Assembly: GCF_009725755.1 (NCBI RefSeq)
Contig: NZ_WNIJ01000001.1
Coordinates: 868,001 to 932,000 of the forward strand
DNA length: 64,000 nt
DNA from: Bombella sp. ESL0385
GTDB taxonomy: Bacteria > Pseudomonadota > Alphaproteobacteria > Acetobacterales > Acetobacteraceae
Direction: 5' to 3'
Shown here: positions 30,591 through 40,504 of the stretch, in pieces
Layout: each line of letters opens with the position of its first letter
Numbering within the stretch: the stretch's first letter is position 1
Notes under the pieces: model-generated
The model's input: the letters and a program-made list of their open reading frames with translations, nothing else
What the model was told of the DNA's origin: nothing
Databases searched by the model: none
Translations under genes and position numbers: made by a program

Positions 30591-32555
30591 ATGATTACTG
30601 CTCTGCGTCATTTCCTGGTTGACTCTTGGTTGGGTCGGGTCATTGCCTTGTTAGTCTTTGCCTCCTTTATTGTTTTGGGGGGTACTTTCTTCAGTATTGA
30701 TGGGGGAGGTATCGGCCTCAATGGGGATGTTGTGGTGCAGATTGGCTCCCACAAAGTCACACCCATTGAGATGCAGCAGGCAATACAACGGCAAATCGCT
30801 TATGCCATTCAGCAGAATGGTGGCTCGCCAGAGATTCTTAAAGCTCCGCAAGCGCGGGGGGAGCTTGGTCATACAGCGTTGCGTAGCCTTATCTTGACGC
30901 AAGAAGGTGAGGTTGCTGGGCGGCGTAATGGCCTTAATCCTAGCGATGATACGATTCGCTCTGCAGTATTCTCGATGCCGATCTTTCAGGATCCAACAGG
31001 CAAGTTTGACCCGCAGAAGATGGAAGCTGTGCTGAAGGGCAATCAGCTCGACCATCAGAGTTTGGTAAATGAGACGCGGAGCATGCTTTATGCCGCCGCA
31101 ACGATGTATAGTTTTGGTCAGGGGTTGGTCGCCCCGAATGCACAAGTTGATTGGATGGTGAATTTTTTCAGCCATGGGCGTGTGGTGGATATGATTCGCC
31201 TGCCTTTCTCCTTGGGAGAAGTTGCAACCCAGCCGACAGCTGAGCAATTAAAGCGGTATTATCAGAATCATCTCTGGCAATTTCGTGTGCCGGAATACAG
31301 GCATGCACGCCTAGTTGTGATAACAGCAGGCAGTGTGGCGAAGACCATTAGCGTTTCAGATGATGACTTGAAAGCTGCCTTTGCGCAGAAGATGACAGAC
31401 CCTGCCCAAGCTGCGCGTTATAATACGCCAGAGCTACGAACGGTGGAGGTTCTCGCTGTAACAGACAAAGCTCTTGCTTTGCAAATTGCGACAGCGTGGA
31501 AGAAGGGAGCGACGTGGGATGCGTTGCAAAAACAGCATCCGAGTGCGATTCCTGCCTCCTTGAATGACGCTCGGATAGCAGACTTCCCAGACCCAACATT
31601 AGGTAAAGCCGTTTTTGCTACAGAGGCGGGGGCGGTTTCTGATCCTATTCAGACGGCAGCCGGATGGAGTGTAGTGCATGTTATCTCTGTAAAACCTGCA
31701 CATCATGCCAATCTTGCTGATATGAAAGAAGGTTTAAGGGAGGATATCGCTAATGCCCGTGCCATTCCGCTACTTCAAGAGCGTGTGCGGATCTTGGAGG
31801 AGGAAGTGGCAAAATCTGCCACATTAGAGCAGATTCCCGCAGATATTGGGGCATTTCCTTTGGCAGGCACAATGGATGAGAGAGGCAATATCCCTAGCGG
31901 GGAGCCGGCTCCTCTGCCGGGTGATGCTGCTTTGCGTGAGGCGTTGTTGCAGCAGGTCTTTAGCCAAAAGAAAGATGAACCTCCTCATATTGTTACCCAG
32001 CCTGATGGGAGTGCTTTTGCGGTCTTGGTGGATAATATCGTACCAGCCCACCAAGGCAGCTATGAGGAAATGGGCGATAAGGTTAAAGAGGCATGGCTTG
32101 ATGATGCGCGTAAACATGCGATGGAGCAACGCGCAACCAGCCTGTATCAGCATGCTAAAACTGATGGCTTGCGCCGTGCAGTGGATGGGCAAGGTGAGGC
32201 GTCCCTTCTGCAAAAGGATGAGCATTTCCCGCGTCTTCAGCAACGTCAGGATGTTCCTGCTCTTATTCTTCGTGCCGCTATGGAGCAGAAAGAGGGTGAG
32301 ACCGTTATGCTCCAAGAGGGGGATGGCTATTGGTTGGTGAATGTGACGGGCAGCTATGAGGAATCGCCGAGTTTCACAACTACATTGCGCCAGAATATCA
32401 CGAGCCAACTGGCGGAAGCATATCGGAGTGATGTGCGTGAGACATTAGGCATGTCTTATACGCGCTCCGCCCCGCCGCGGCACTTTAATGCCGCTTTGTT
32501 TGATGACATTAATAATCGGGTCTTCAGCAGTGTTTCAGGAAGGTTTGGGCAGTAG
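30591..32555 (+). CDS. PpiD-type membrane-anchored peptidylprolyl isomerase
   Basis: Periplasmic folding factor of 654 residues. One N-terminal transmembrane helix (about residues 14-33, VIALLVFASFIVLGGTFF) anchors a large periplasmic part. A SurA-N-like region follows (IGSHKVTPIEMQQAIQRQI), and a parvulin-like PPIase segment lies near residues 260-370, ending TAAGWSVVHVISV. This layout matches PpiD/SurA-N chaperones that assist proteins leaving the Sec channel. The start is ATG 30591. Its stop overlaps the trpE GTG by one base, an arrangement that couples it to tryptophan synthesis genes. Confidence 0.88.
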   Translation: MITALRHFLVDSWLGRVIALLVFASFIVLGGTFFSIDGGGIGLNGDVVVQIGSHKVTPIEMQQAIQRQIAYAIQQNGGSPEILKAPQARGELGHTALRSLILTQEGEVAGRRNGLNPSDDTIRSAVFSMPIFQDPTGKFDPQKMEAVLKGNQLDHQSLVNETRSMLYAAATMYSFGQGLVAPNAQVDWMVNFFSHGRVVDMIRLPFSLGEVATQPTAEQLKRYYQNHLWQFRVPEYRHARLVVITAGSVAKTISVSDDDLKAAFAQKMTDPAQAARYNTPELRTVEVLAVTDKALALQIATAWKKGATWDALQKQHPSAIPASLNDARIADFPDPTLGKAVFATEAGAVSDPIQTAAGWSVVHVISVKPAHHANLADMKEGLREDIANARAIPLLQERVRILEEEVAKSATLEQIPADIGAFPLAGTMDERGNIPSGEPAPLPGDAALREALLQQVFSQKKDEPPHIVTQPDGSAFAVLVDNIVPAHQGSYEEMGDKVKEAWLDDARKHAMEQRATSLYQHAKTDGLRRAVDGQGEASLLQKDEHFPRLQQRQDVPALILRAAMEQKEGETVMLQEGDGYWLVNVTGSYEESPSFTTTLRQNITSQLAEAYRSDVRETLGMSYTRSAPPRHFNAALFDDINNRVFSSVSGRFGQ

Positions 32556-34027
32556 TGTGTAAGATTCTTCATAGGGTAGAAGCGGCAGACCTTCTTACTC
32601 CGCTCTCTGTATTCCTGCGTTTATCTCGCCTCGCTGATGATCCTTACCGTCTCTTTTTTGAGAGTGTAGAAGGTGGGGCCGCGCGGGGGCGTTATTCCAT
32701 TATCGCTTTGCTGCCCGATACGGTTTGGCGGTGCCAAGATGGGCAGGCCTTTCGGGATGGCAAGCCGGAGGCAGTAGCCCCCCTGACCTCGCTTAAAGCT
32801 TTGTTGGATGAAAGCCGGATGCCCTTGCCAGAAGGCTTGCCGCCGATGATTGGCGGCGTCTTCGGGGTGTTGGGTTATGATATGGTCCGGCAGATGGAGG
32901 ATTTGCCCAATCCCCCGCCTAATGACCTGAGCCTCCCCGAAGGGGTGATGATTCGTCCGCGGCTTTTTGCTGTATTTGATACAGTGCGGGATGAGTTGAT
33001 TTTAGCCACACCGCTGCGTGAGGGGACGACAGAGCAAGATGGCGAGGCTTTGCTAGCCAAAGCAGTGGAGGCTTTACGTCAACCCGTGGCAGACCCTGCC
33101 GAATCCCTCCCTGAAGGGACGACACTGGCGGAGCCTGTCTCCAACATCACGCATGAAGCTTTTTTGCAGAATGTCAAAAAAGCGCAGGATTATATTGCGG
33201 CGGGTGATGCCTTCCAAATTGTGCCAAGCCAGCGTTTTACAACGCCCTTTCCCCTTTCCGGTTTGGCATTATATCGCAGCTTACGGCGGATTAACCCCGC
33301 ACCATTCTTATTCTTGATGGACCTTGGGGGCTTTACGCTTGTTGGGTCCTCGCCAGAGATTTTGGTGCGGATGCGCCAAGGGGTCGTTACGGTGCGTCCT
33401 CTGGCAGGTACGCGCCCGCGTGGGCGGGACCGTGCGCATGACCTTGCTTTGGAGAAAGAACTTCTTGCCGATGGCAAGGAGCTTGCCGAGCATCTTATGT
33501 TGATTGACCTAGGGCGTAATGACGTTGGCCGCGTAGCGCAGCTTGGCACGGTAGAGGTGCCAGAACGCTTTGTGGTGGAGCGTTATAGCCATGTCATGCA
33601 TATTTCCTCCACCGTGACGGGGAAGGTAAAAGCGGAATGCGGTGCGTTGGAGGCCCTCTCGGCAGCTTTCCCAGCGGGGACGCTCACAGGGGCCCCAAAG
33701 ATTCGCACTATGGAGATTATTGATGAGCTAGAGCCAACACGGCGTGGCCCCTATGCTGGGTGTGTTGGTTATTTTGGTGCGGATGGGGACATGGATACCT
33801 GCATCGGCTTGCGTATGGCCTTGCTGAAAGACGGGCATATGTATGTACAGGCCGGTTGTGGTGTCGTGGCTGAATCCAACCCCGAGGCGGAGTATCAAGA
33901 GACGAGAGCGAAGGCACGTGCGCTCTTTAGCGCAGCAGAAGCAGCGATTGAGCAAGCGGTGCATGTAGGGCAGCAAAAGCATTCTGCCCCGAGGGGGATG
34001 AAAAATGCCGCGCGACATCTCATCTGA
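32555..34027 (+). CDS. trpE: Anthranilate synthase component I
   Basis: Converts chorismate with ammonia to anthranilate, the first committed tryptophan step; TrpG supplies the ammonia. It has 490 residues. Chorismate-binding motifs include GSSPEILVR, PLAGTRPRG, LIDLGRNDVGR, FPAGTLTGAPKIRTMEII and GPYAGCVGY. The start is GTG 32555, overlapping the ppiD stop by 1 bp. trpG follows after 39 bp. No leader-peptide attenuator is visible before trpE, because ppiD runs up to it. Confidence 0.96.
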   Translation: MCKILHRVEAADLLTPLSVFLRLSRLADDPYRLFFESVEGGAARGRYSIIALLPDTVWRCQDGQAFRDGKPEAVAPLTSLKALLDESRMPLPEGLPPMIGGVFGVLGYDMVRQMEDLPNPPPNDLSLPEGVMIRPRLFAVFDTVRDELILATPLREGTTEQDGEALLAKAVEALRQPVADPAESLPEGTTLAEPVSNITHEAFLQNVKKAQDYIAAGDAFQIVPSQRFTTPFPLSGLALYRSLRRINPAPFLFLMDLGGFTLVGSSPEILVRMRQGVVTVRPLAGTRPRGRDRAHDLALEKELLADGKELAEHLMLIDLGRNDVGRVAQLGTVEVPERFVVERYSHVMHISSTVTGKVKAECGALEALSAAFPAGTLTGAPKIRTMEIIDELEPTRRGPYAGCVGYFGADGDMDTCIGLRMALLKDGHMYVQAGCGVVAESNPEAEYQETRAKARALFSAAEAAIEQAVHVGQQKHSAPRGMKNAARHLI

Positions 34028-34066
34028 GATAACAGCAAAATGTGCTGCGATTGAGGAGACAATCAG

Positions 34067-34666
34067 ATGATTTTGTTGATTGATAATTATGATAGCTTCA
34101 CCTTCAATTTGGTCCATCATTTTGGGGCGTTAGGGGTGGAATGTGCGGTGAAGCGGAATGATGCCCTCACTGTAGAGCATGCTTTGGCGATGAAGCCTTC
34201 TGCGATTGTGCTATCCCCCGGTCCTTGCTCACCTGATGAAGCGGGGATTTGCTGCGCGTTGATCGAAAAAGCAGCGGGCAAGGTGCCTGTTTTGGGGGTT
34301 TGTCTTGGGCATCAGGCGGTAGGGCAGGTCTTTGGGGCAGATGTTGTGCGGGCAGATGTACCAATGCATGGCAAGATTAACGCCATTCATCATGATGGAA
34401 GTGGGGTTTTTGCAGGGTTGCCTAATCCGGTGGATATGGTGCGCTATCATAGCCTAACGCTAGACCCGGCGACTATTCCCGATTCGCTTATCGTTAATGC
34501 GCGGACAGAGGATGGCGTGGTGATGGGGGTGCGGCATCGGGATTATCCTATCCATGGCGTACAGTTTCACCCAGAGAGTATTGCCTCTCATTCCGGGCGG
34601 GAATTGCTAGCGAACTTCCTGCGTCTCGCTCATGTCCTACCACCCCATAAAGGTGCAGTGAGTTAA
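34067..34666 (+). CDS. trpG: Anthranilate synthase component II (glutamine amidotransferase)
   Basis: Releases ammonia from glutamine for TrpE; the same protein may also serve aminodeoxychorismate synthase (PabA role). It has 199 residues. The class I amidotransferase triad is Cys79 (GVCLGHQAVGQ), His168 and Glu170 (GVQFHPESIASH), and the oxyanion strand LSPGPCSPDEAG is present. The start is ATG 34067 with GAGGAGA upstream. The stop overlaps the trpD start by one base (TAATG). Confidence 0.96.
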   Translation: MILLIDNYDSFTFNLVHHFGALGVECAVKRNDALTVEHALAMKPSAIVLSPGPCSPDEAGICCALIEKAAGKVPVLGVCLGHQAVGQVFGADVVRADVPMHGKINAIHHDGSGVFAGLPNPVDMVRYHSLTLDPATIPDSLIVNARTEDGVVMGVRHRDYPIHGVQFHPESIASHSGRELLANFLRLAHVLPPHKGAVS

Positions 34667-35739
34667 TGGCACGGCAGGGGACGCCTTTCACACCGTTTTT
34701 GAGTAAGGTTGTTTTAGGTCAATCCTTGAGTGCTGAGGAGGCCGAAGCTGCCTTTACGCTCATTATGGGGGAGCATGTCTCGGAGATTGAGCTTTCTGCG
34801 TTCTTGACCGCTCTTTACATGCGCGGGGAGACGTCTGCCGAGCTTTCTGGTGCGGTACGCGCTGTGCGTCGTGCGATGCAAGCTTTAAAGGATGTTCCTG
34901 ACGATACCGTAGATGTATGCGGGACGGGGGGCGATGGGCTGGGGACGTTGAATGTCTCCACCGCGACAGCCTTTGTTTTGGCGGGGCTTGGTGTGCCTGT
35001 GGCGAAACATGGGGGGCGTGCCTTATCCTCCCGTGCAGGGGCAACTGATGTGTTGGAAGCATTGGGCATCCCTGCTGAGGCTAGTCACGTTGTGCAGGAG
35101 ACGCGTCTGCGGGAGGATGGTCTTGCATTCCTTGCAGCACCTTATCACCATCCGGCGATGCGGATTGCTACCCCAGTGCGGAAAGGTTTGGGGTTTAGGA
35201 CGTTATTTAATTTGCTCGGCCCGCTTTGTAATCCTGCGCGGGTGCGGCGACAGTTGGTTGGCGTGTTTGATGAAACGTGGTGCCAGCCTGTTGCTCAGGT
35301 TTTGGGGGAGCTGGGCGGTACGTCTATTTGGGTGGTGCATGGCCATACGGATGAAGGTGGCATTGATGAGCTTACTTTAGCAGGTTCCACGCATAATGAG
35401 GTGTGGGAGGCTGGTCAGATATTCTCTTTTGATATCACGCCCGAGATGGCAGGCTTACCCTGTTATGAGATTGCGGCCCTAAAAGGCGGGGACGCACAGG
35501 CAAATGCGCAGGCGATGAAGCGTTTATTTGCCGGAGAAAAAGGCTGTTATCGGGACACCGTTTTGTTAAATGCCGCGATAGGCCTACATGTCGCAGGGCG
35601 TGGTAATTTGTTAGAGAATGGTGCGCTTTCCGTCCCCGCATTGCGGCGCAACATTGCTCAAGCGGCGCACTCTTTGGATGAAGGAGACGCACAGGAGGCT
35701 TTAATCCGCGCCCAAAGGGGTGTAAGGGCACAGAGTTGA
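34666..35739 (+). CDS. trpD: Anthranilate phosphoribosyltransferase
   Basis: Attaches phosphoribose from PRPP to anthranilate. It has 357 residues. The glycine-rich PRPP loop VDVCGTGGDGLGTLNVSTA and the following KHGGRALSSRAGATDVLEALG are diagnostic; LGFRTLFNLLGPLCNPA and VVHGHTDEGGIDELT complete the family pattern. The start is ATG 34666, sharing a base with the trpG stop. trpC follows after 50 bp. trpF, trpB and trpA are not in this window. Confidence 0.96.
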   Translation: MARQGTPFTPFLSKVVLGQSLSAEEAEAAFTLIMGEHVSEIELSAFLTALYMRGETSAELSGAVRAVRRAMQALKDVPDDTVDVCGTGGDGLGTLNVSTATAFVLAGLGVPVAKHGGRALSSRAGATDVLEALGIPAEASHVVQETRLREDGLAFLAAPYHHPAMRIATPVRKGLGFRTLFNLLGPLCNPARVRRQLVGVFDETWCQPVAQVLGELGGTSIWVVHGHTDEGGIDELTLAGSTHNEVWEAGQIFSFDITPEMAGLPCYEIAALKGGDAQANAQAMKRLFAGEKGCYRDTVLLNAAIGLHVAGRGNLLENGALSVPALRRNIAQAAHSLDEGDAQEALIRAQRGVRAQS

Positions 35740-35789
35740 ACGTGTAAAACCGTTCGTGATTTGTTTTAAGGTAAAGATTCAGGACGATC

Positions 35790-36752
35790 ATGATTTTCTT
35801 GCCACAGCGGTCGATGGCTGCTTTTGCTCCTGCTGATGATGCAGGACAATCGCCAATATCTGAGTCCCCAGCTGGGGGTGATGTAGCAGAGGCCGCTAAA
35901 TCGGAAGATGCTACTCCACCCTCTGTAGACGGAGGGGATAGTGCCGCTGCGGATAACGGGGCCAGTGTGTTGGAACGTATTTGCGCGCGGACTCGCCTTG
36001 ATGTCGAACAACGGATGCAGGTGTTGCCCCTCAAGGAGATTGCCGCGAAGGCAAAAGAGGTCTCCATGCCGACCCGTGGTTTTGGGCAGGCTTTGCAGCA
36101 TATTACGGCAGATAAGCGCGTTGGGTTGATTGCTGAGGTGAAGCGGGCGTCCCCCTCTGCAGGTATTTTGCGGCCCGATTATGACCCTGCTCAAATTGCT
36201 CTATCGTATCAGCGGGCAGGGGCAAGCTGTATTTCCGTTTTGACGGAAGGGTCATGCTTCCATGGGAGTGTGGAAGATTTAAAAGCCGTCCGTGAAGCCT
36301 GTAGCCTACCGATTTTGCGGAAGGACTTCATTTTAGAGCCGTGGCAGGTGCATGAGAGCCGTTTGATTGGGGCAGATTGCATCCTTTTGATTATGGCTAT
36401 TTTGAAGGAAGAACAAACAGCCGAGCTTATCGCTCTCGCGCGAGGGCTGGATATGGATGTATTGTTGGAGGTCCATAATGAGGAGGAGCTTAATAAGGCT
36501 CTTGCTTATGATAGCTTCCTCATTGGTATTAATAACCGTAACTTGAAGACATTAAAGACGGACATCCAAACAACATTAGACCTTGCCCCGCAAGTGCCGC
36601 CTGATCGTCTCGTTGTCTCAGAGAGTGGGATTGCGACATCGGAGGATTTGGCAAAGGTTGGTGAAGCTGGATGTAGTGCTGTTCTCGTAGGTGAATCATT
36701 ATTGCGGGAGGAAGACCCCGGCCTCGCAGCGCGCCGACTATTAGGTTTCTAA
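35790..36752 (+). CDS. trpC: Indole-3-glycerol phosphate synthase, with N-terminal extension
   Basis: Closes the indole ring in tryptophan synthesis. It has 320 residues. The TIM-barrel motifs are present: GLIAEVKRASPSAG, PILRKDFI, LIGINNRNLKT and VVSESGI. About 58 residues precede the domain and are acidic, Ala/Ser/Gly-rich and low complexity, unusual for this enzyme. ATG 35790 has AGGA upstream. An alternative start is GTG 35967 (giving MLERICARTRLDVEQRM), which would leave a 227-bp gap after trpD containing a short CCCTC/GAGGG inverted repeat. The enzyme call is secure; the start is not. Confidence 0.92.
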   Translation: MIFLPQRSMAAFAPADDAGQSPISESPAGGDVAEAAKSEDATPPSVDGGDSAAADNGASVLERICARTRLDVEQRMQVLPLKEIAAKAKEVSMPTRGFGQALQHITADKRVGLIAEVKRASPSAGILRPDYDPAQIALSYQRAGASCISVLTEGSCFHGSVEDLKAVREACSLPILRKDFILEPWQVHESRLIGADCILLIMAILKEEQTAELIALARGLDMDVLLEVHNEEELNKALAYDSFLIGINNRNLKTLKTDIQTTLDLAPQVPPDRLVVSESGIATSEDLAKVGEAGCSAVLVGESLLREEDPGLAARRLLGF

Positions 36753-36864
36753 AGAGTACTGTGTTGGTATAAAATGCCGCGTTAATGTGTGAAATGCTGG
36801 TATTTGGGGAGGAGTGTTGTTACAACTCCGCTCCATTGTAAAATTGCAATCCTGGGAGAGTGTC

Positions 36865-37869
36865 ATGGGTTCTATGACGGATGCGCCGAACCGCCAGAAT
36901 GGCCCGGTGCTATCGAAGGAGGAAATGGAACGTGCTTATAGGGAGATGCTCCTTGTCCGCCGTTTTGAGGAGAAAGCCGGTCAATTATACGGTATGGGGC
37001 TGATTGGCGGGTTCTGCCATCTCTATATCGGTCAAGAGGCCGTTGTCGCAGGGATTGGCCTTGCGATGAAGAAGGGTGATCGTTCCATTACCTCTTATCG
37101 CGATCATGGGCAGATGCTCGTTGCTGGGATGACAGCGCGTGGCGTGATGGCCGAGCTTACGGGTCGTTCTGGTGGGTATTCCCACGGGAAGGGCGGCTCT
37201 ATGCATATGTTCTCTAAGGAGCAAGAGTTCTATGGGGGGCACGGCATCGTTGGCGCGCAAGTGGCGTTAGGGACAGGCCTTGCCCTTACCAGCGCGTATA
37301 AAAAGGACGGGGCTATCTCCATTGTGTATTTTGGGGAGGGTGCCTCCAACCAAGGGCAGGTTTATGAGAGTTTCAACCTTGCCGCTCTGCATAAATTGCC
37401 GTGCCTTTATGTGATTGAGAATAACCGTTACGGCATGGGGACATCGATCGAGCGTGCCTCTGCCTCTAAGGACCTCTCAAAGAATGCTACCCCGTGGGGG
37501 ATTCCATCACGCAAAGTAGATGGGATGGATGTCGCTGCTGTTTATCAAGCGGCAAAAGAGGCCATGGAGCATTGTCGCTCTGGCAAAGGGCCTTTCTTGT
37601 TAGAGATGGAAACATATCGTTACCGTGGACACTCCATGTCTGACCCGGCGAAATATCGCCAGCGTTCAGAGGTGGATGAGATGCGCCAAACGCGTGACCC
37701 GATTGAATCGTTAAAGGCGGAGATGATTAAACAGGGAATTGATGAATCGTTCTTCAAAACCGTGGATCACGACGTGAAGGCCGTTGTAAAAGACGCAGCC
37801 GAATTTGCCGAAACAAGCCCAGAGCCGGATGCTTCCGAACTGTGGACTGATGTTCTGGTGGGAGAATAA
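36865..37869 (+). CDS. pdhA: Pyruvate dehydrogenase E1 component, alpha subunit
   Basis: Thiamine-diphosphate-dependent decarboxylase subunit feeding acetyl-CoA production. It has 334 residues. The thiamine motif GEGASNQGQVYESFNLAALHK ending in YVIENNRYGMGTS is clear, as is SHGKGGSMHMF; the phosphorylation-loop-like YRGHSMSDPAKYR is also conserved. The start is ATG 36865 with GGGAGAG eight bases upstream; a TTG further upstream would add 17 residues. It is the first gene of the pdhA-pdhB-pdhC-lpd-lipA-ratA cluster and lies about 110 bp after trpC. pdhB follows after 3 bp. Confidence 0.97.
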   Translation: MGSMTDAPNRQNGPVLSKEEMERAYREMLLVRRFEEKAGQLYGMGLIGGFCHLYIGQEAVVAGIGLAMKKGDRSITSYRDHGQMLVAGMTARGVMAELTGRSGGYSHGKGGSMHMFSKEQEFYGGHGIVGAQVALGTGLALTSAYKKDGAISIVYFGEGASNQGQVYESFNLAALHKLPCLYVIENNRYGMGTSIERASASKDLSKNATPWGIPSRKVDGMDVAAVYQAAKEAMEHCRSGKGPFLLEMETYRYRGHSMSDPAKYRQRSEVDEMRQTRDPIESLKAEMIKQGIDESFFKTVDHDVKAVVKDAAEFAETSPEPDASELWTDVLVGE

Positions 37870-37872
37870 GCC

Positions 37873-39249
37873 ATGGCCTCTCCAATTCTTATGCCCGCTC
37901 TTTCCCCTACAATGGAGGAAGGGACTCTGGCCCGTTGGGTTAAAAAAGAGGGTGATGCTGTTCGCTCTGGCGAGGTTATCGCAGAGATCGAGACTGACAA
38001 AGCCACGATGGAGATGGAAGCTGCCGAGGATGGCGTGCTAGGCCGTATTCTCATCGATGAAGGTACAGAGCATGTGGCGGTAAACACGCCTATTGCCGTT
38101 CTGTTGGAAGAAGGCGAGGATGCCTCCGCAGCGGACGGGCTGGACCTTGGTTCAAAAGCCAAACCCACATCCAAGGTAGAGAAGATTGTCCCCAACGCGG
38201 CGGCATCTGCTCCGCAAGGGCCTGCTCAACGCTCTACTGCTGAGCTTGTCGAGCCTGAATGGGGTGAGACAGCAGACATTACAGTGCGCGAGGCTTTGCG
38301 TGATGCGATGGCTGCGGAGATGCGCCGTGATGAGGATGTCTTTCTGCTAGGTGAGGAAGTCGCCCAATATCAAGGGGCTTACAAGGTTAGTCAGGGCTTG
38401 TTAGATGAGTTCGGTGAGAAGCGTGTTATGGACATGCCCATTACCGAGCATGGCTTTACCGGTATGGCTGTCGGGGCGGCTCTCTCTGGTGTGAAGCCGA
38501 TTGTTGAGTTCATGACGATGAACTTTTCCCTCCAAGCGGTGGACCACATCATCAACTCCGCAGCGAAAACGCGTTATATGTCCGGTGGGCAAATGTCGTG
38601 CCCGATTGTTTTCCGTGGGCCGAATGGGGCAGCGGCGCGTGTAGGGGCGCAACATTCCCAATGTTTTGGCAGTTGGTACGCGCATATTCCCGGCCTTAAA
38701 GTTGTCGCGCCATGGTCTGCGGCGGATGCGAAGGGGCTGCTTCGTGCTGCTATTCGGGACCCGAACCCTGTCGTGGTGCTGGAGAATGAGATTCTCTATG
38801 GCAAGAAGTTCCCTTGCCCGGTGGATGAGGATTTTGTTCTGCCCATCGGTAAGGCTAAAATCGAGCGCGAAGGGAAGGATGTCACCTTGGTGGCGTTCTC
38901 CATCATGGTGGGTGTTGCGCTAGAGGCCGCAGAGCAGCTTGCTGCACAAGGCATTGAGGCTGAGGTGATTAACCTTCGTTCGCTCCGTCCGCTTGATACG
39001 GAAACGATCATCAAGAGCGTGAAGAAAACCAATCGGATTGTCTCGGTTGAGGAAGGCTGGCCTGTAGCGGGTATTGGATCCGAGATTTGCACCATCGCGG
39101 TGGAGCAAGCATTTGATTGGCTAGACGCCCCGCCAGCGCGTGTATGCGGGTTGGATATTCCTTTGCCTTATGCTGCGAATTTAGAGAAACTGGCCCTGCC
39201 TAAGCCTGAGTGGATTGTTGAGGCTGTGCGTAAGCAGTTGGGAGACTAA
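37873..39249 (+). CDS. pdhB: Pyruvate dehydrogenase E1 beta with N-terminal lipoyl domain
   Basis: Partner of PdhA in the E1 heterotetramer. It has 458 residues. Residues 1-80 form a lipoyl domain with the modifiable Lys43 ([12 protein letters not shown]); a Pro/Ala linker follows, then the transketolase-like domain from about residue 135 ([39 protein letters not shown]). A lipoyl domain fused to E1-beta is a known alphaproteobacterial feature. Its lipoyl domain is about four-fifths identical to that of pdhC. The start is ATG 37873, 3 bp after pdhA; pdhC follows after 5 bp. Confidence 0.97.
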   Translation: MASPILMPALSPTMEEGTLARWVKKEGDAVRSGEVIAEIETDKATMEMEAAEDGVLGRILIDEGTEHVAVNTPIAVLLEEGEDASAADGLDLGSKAKPTSKVEKIVPNAAASAPQGPAQRSTAELVEPEWGETADITVREALRDAMAAEMRRDEDVFLLGEEVAQYQGAYKVSQGLLDEFGEKRVMDMPITEHGFTGMAVGAALSGVKPIVEFMTMNFSLQAVDHIINSAAKTRYMSGGQMSCPIVFRGPNGAAARVGAQHSQCFGSWYAHIPGLKVVAPWSAADAKGLLRAAIRDPNPVVVLENEILYGKKFPCPVDEDFVLPIGKAKIEREGKDVTLVAFSIMVGVALEAAEQLAAQGIEAEVINLRSLRPLDTETIIKSVKKTNRIVSVEEGWPVAGIGSEICTIAVEQAFDWLDAPPARVCGLDIPLPYAANLEKLALPKPEWIVEAVRKQLGD

Positions 39250-39254
39250 AACCA

Positions 39255-40502
39255 ATGGCAACCAATATCTTAATGCCTGCTCTGTCTCCGACTATGACAG
39301 AAGGGACGCTGGCCCGGTGGGTGAAAAAGGAAGGCGATGCCGTTCAGTCCGGTGATGTTATTGCCGAGATTGAGACTGATAAAGCCACGATGGAAGTCGA
39401 AGCTGTGGATGAGGGGATTCTTGGTAAAATCCTCATCCCAGAGGGGACGGAGCATGTGGCAGTAAAGACGCCCATCGCCATCCTTGTGGAGGAGGGAGAA
39501 GCTGTCCCTGAGGCTCCTGAAACCGCACCTGCTGCGGCGAAGGCTGAAGCCCCTGCACAAGCTGAAAAGCCCGAGCCAGTGGTGATTTCTTCTTTTGACC
39601 CGGCTCAACAAACATCAACGCAGAAAGCGGATAAAGGGGAGCGGATTTTCATCTCCCCCTTGGCCCGCCGTATTGCGAAAGAAAATGGTGTTGATATTGC
39701 CAGCCTCACCGGGACAGGGCCGAATGGCCGTATTCTGCGCCGCGATGTGGAGAAAGCAAAAGGGCAGACATCTAGCACCACTGCATCATCTGCCACAGCG
39801 GCCTCAGCAGCGGGCTCTGTTGAGCGTGTAAAACACTCCGGTATGCGGAAGGTTATCGCCCGCCGCTTGACGGAATCTAAAACACAAGTGCCGCATTTTT
39901 ACGTCTCGGTGGATATTGAGCTTGATGCGCTCTTGGCCCTACGCAGTCGCCTTAATAAAGCTCTTGAAGCTGAAGGCTGCAAAATCTCTGTCAATGACAT
40001 GATGATTAAGGCCGTGGCTTTGGCGTTGAAGCAACAGCCGGGCCTGAACGTCCAGTTCACCGAAACCGAGATGCTGCATTTTGAGGATGTGGATATTTCC
40101 ATGGCGGTTTCCGTGCCGGATGGATTGGTGACACCGGTTGTCCGCCAAGCTGATCGCAAGAGCTTGAAGGAGATTAGCCAAGAGGCCCGCAGCCTTGCGA
40201 CCCGTGCGCGGGAGGGCAAACTTTCTCCAGAGGATTACCAAGGCGGGACATTCTCTATCTCCAATATGGGGATGTTCGGGGTGAAAGATTTCGCTGCGAT
40301 TATCAATCCACCGCAGGCGGCTATCTTGGCTGTGGCATCGGGTGAGAAACGCGCTGTGATACGCGATGGTGAGCTTGCTGTTGCAACGGTGATGACGGCT
40401 ACTCTCTCGGTGGATCATCGTGCGGTCGATGGTGCCCTTGGTGCGCAATGGCTTAATAAATTGCGTGACCTTATTCAAAACCCTTATTCACTGGTGCTGT
40501 GA
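39255..40502 (+). CDS. pdhC: Dihydrolipoyllysine acetyltransferase (E2 of pyruvate dehydrogenase)
   Basis: Core acetyltransferase of the complex, 415 residues. A single lipoyl domain with Lys43 ([12 protein letters not shown]) is followed by an Ala/Pro linker, a peripheral subunit-binding domain ([19 protein letters not shown], near residues 130-165), a second linker, and the catalytic domain from about residue 190, ending with the active-site [14 protein letters not shown]. The start is ATG 39255. Its stop almost touches the lpd start. Confidence 0.97.
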   Translation: MATNILMPALSPTMTEGTLARWVKKEGDAVQSGDVIAEIETDKATMEVEAVDEGILGKILIPEGTEHVAVKTPIAILVEEGEAVPEAPETAPAAAKAEAPAQAEKPEPVVISSFDPAQQTSTQKADKGERIFISPLARRIAKENGVDIASLTGTGPNGRILRRDVEKAKGQTSSTTASSATAASAAGSVERVKHSGMRKVIARRLTESKTQVPHFYVSVDIELDALLALRSRLNKALEAEGCKISVNDMMIKAVALALKQQPGLNVQFTETEMLHFEDVDISMAVSVPDGLVTPVVRQADRKSLKEISQEARSLATRAREGKLSPEDYQGGTFSISNMGMFGVKDFAAIINPPQAAILAVASGEKRAVIRDGELAVATVMTATLSVDHRAVDGALGAQWLNKLRDLIQNPYSLVL

Positions 40503-40504
40503 TC

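Noticed and set aside
32400-32560. trp leader-peptide attenuator
   Set aside because: ppiD codes right up to trpE with a one-base overlap; no Trp-codon-rich leader or terminator/antiterminator pair is visible.
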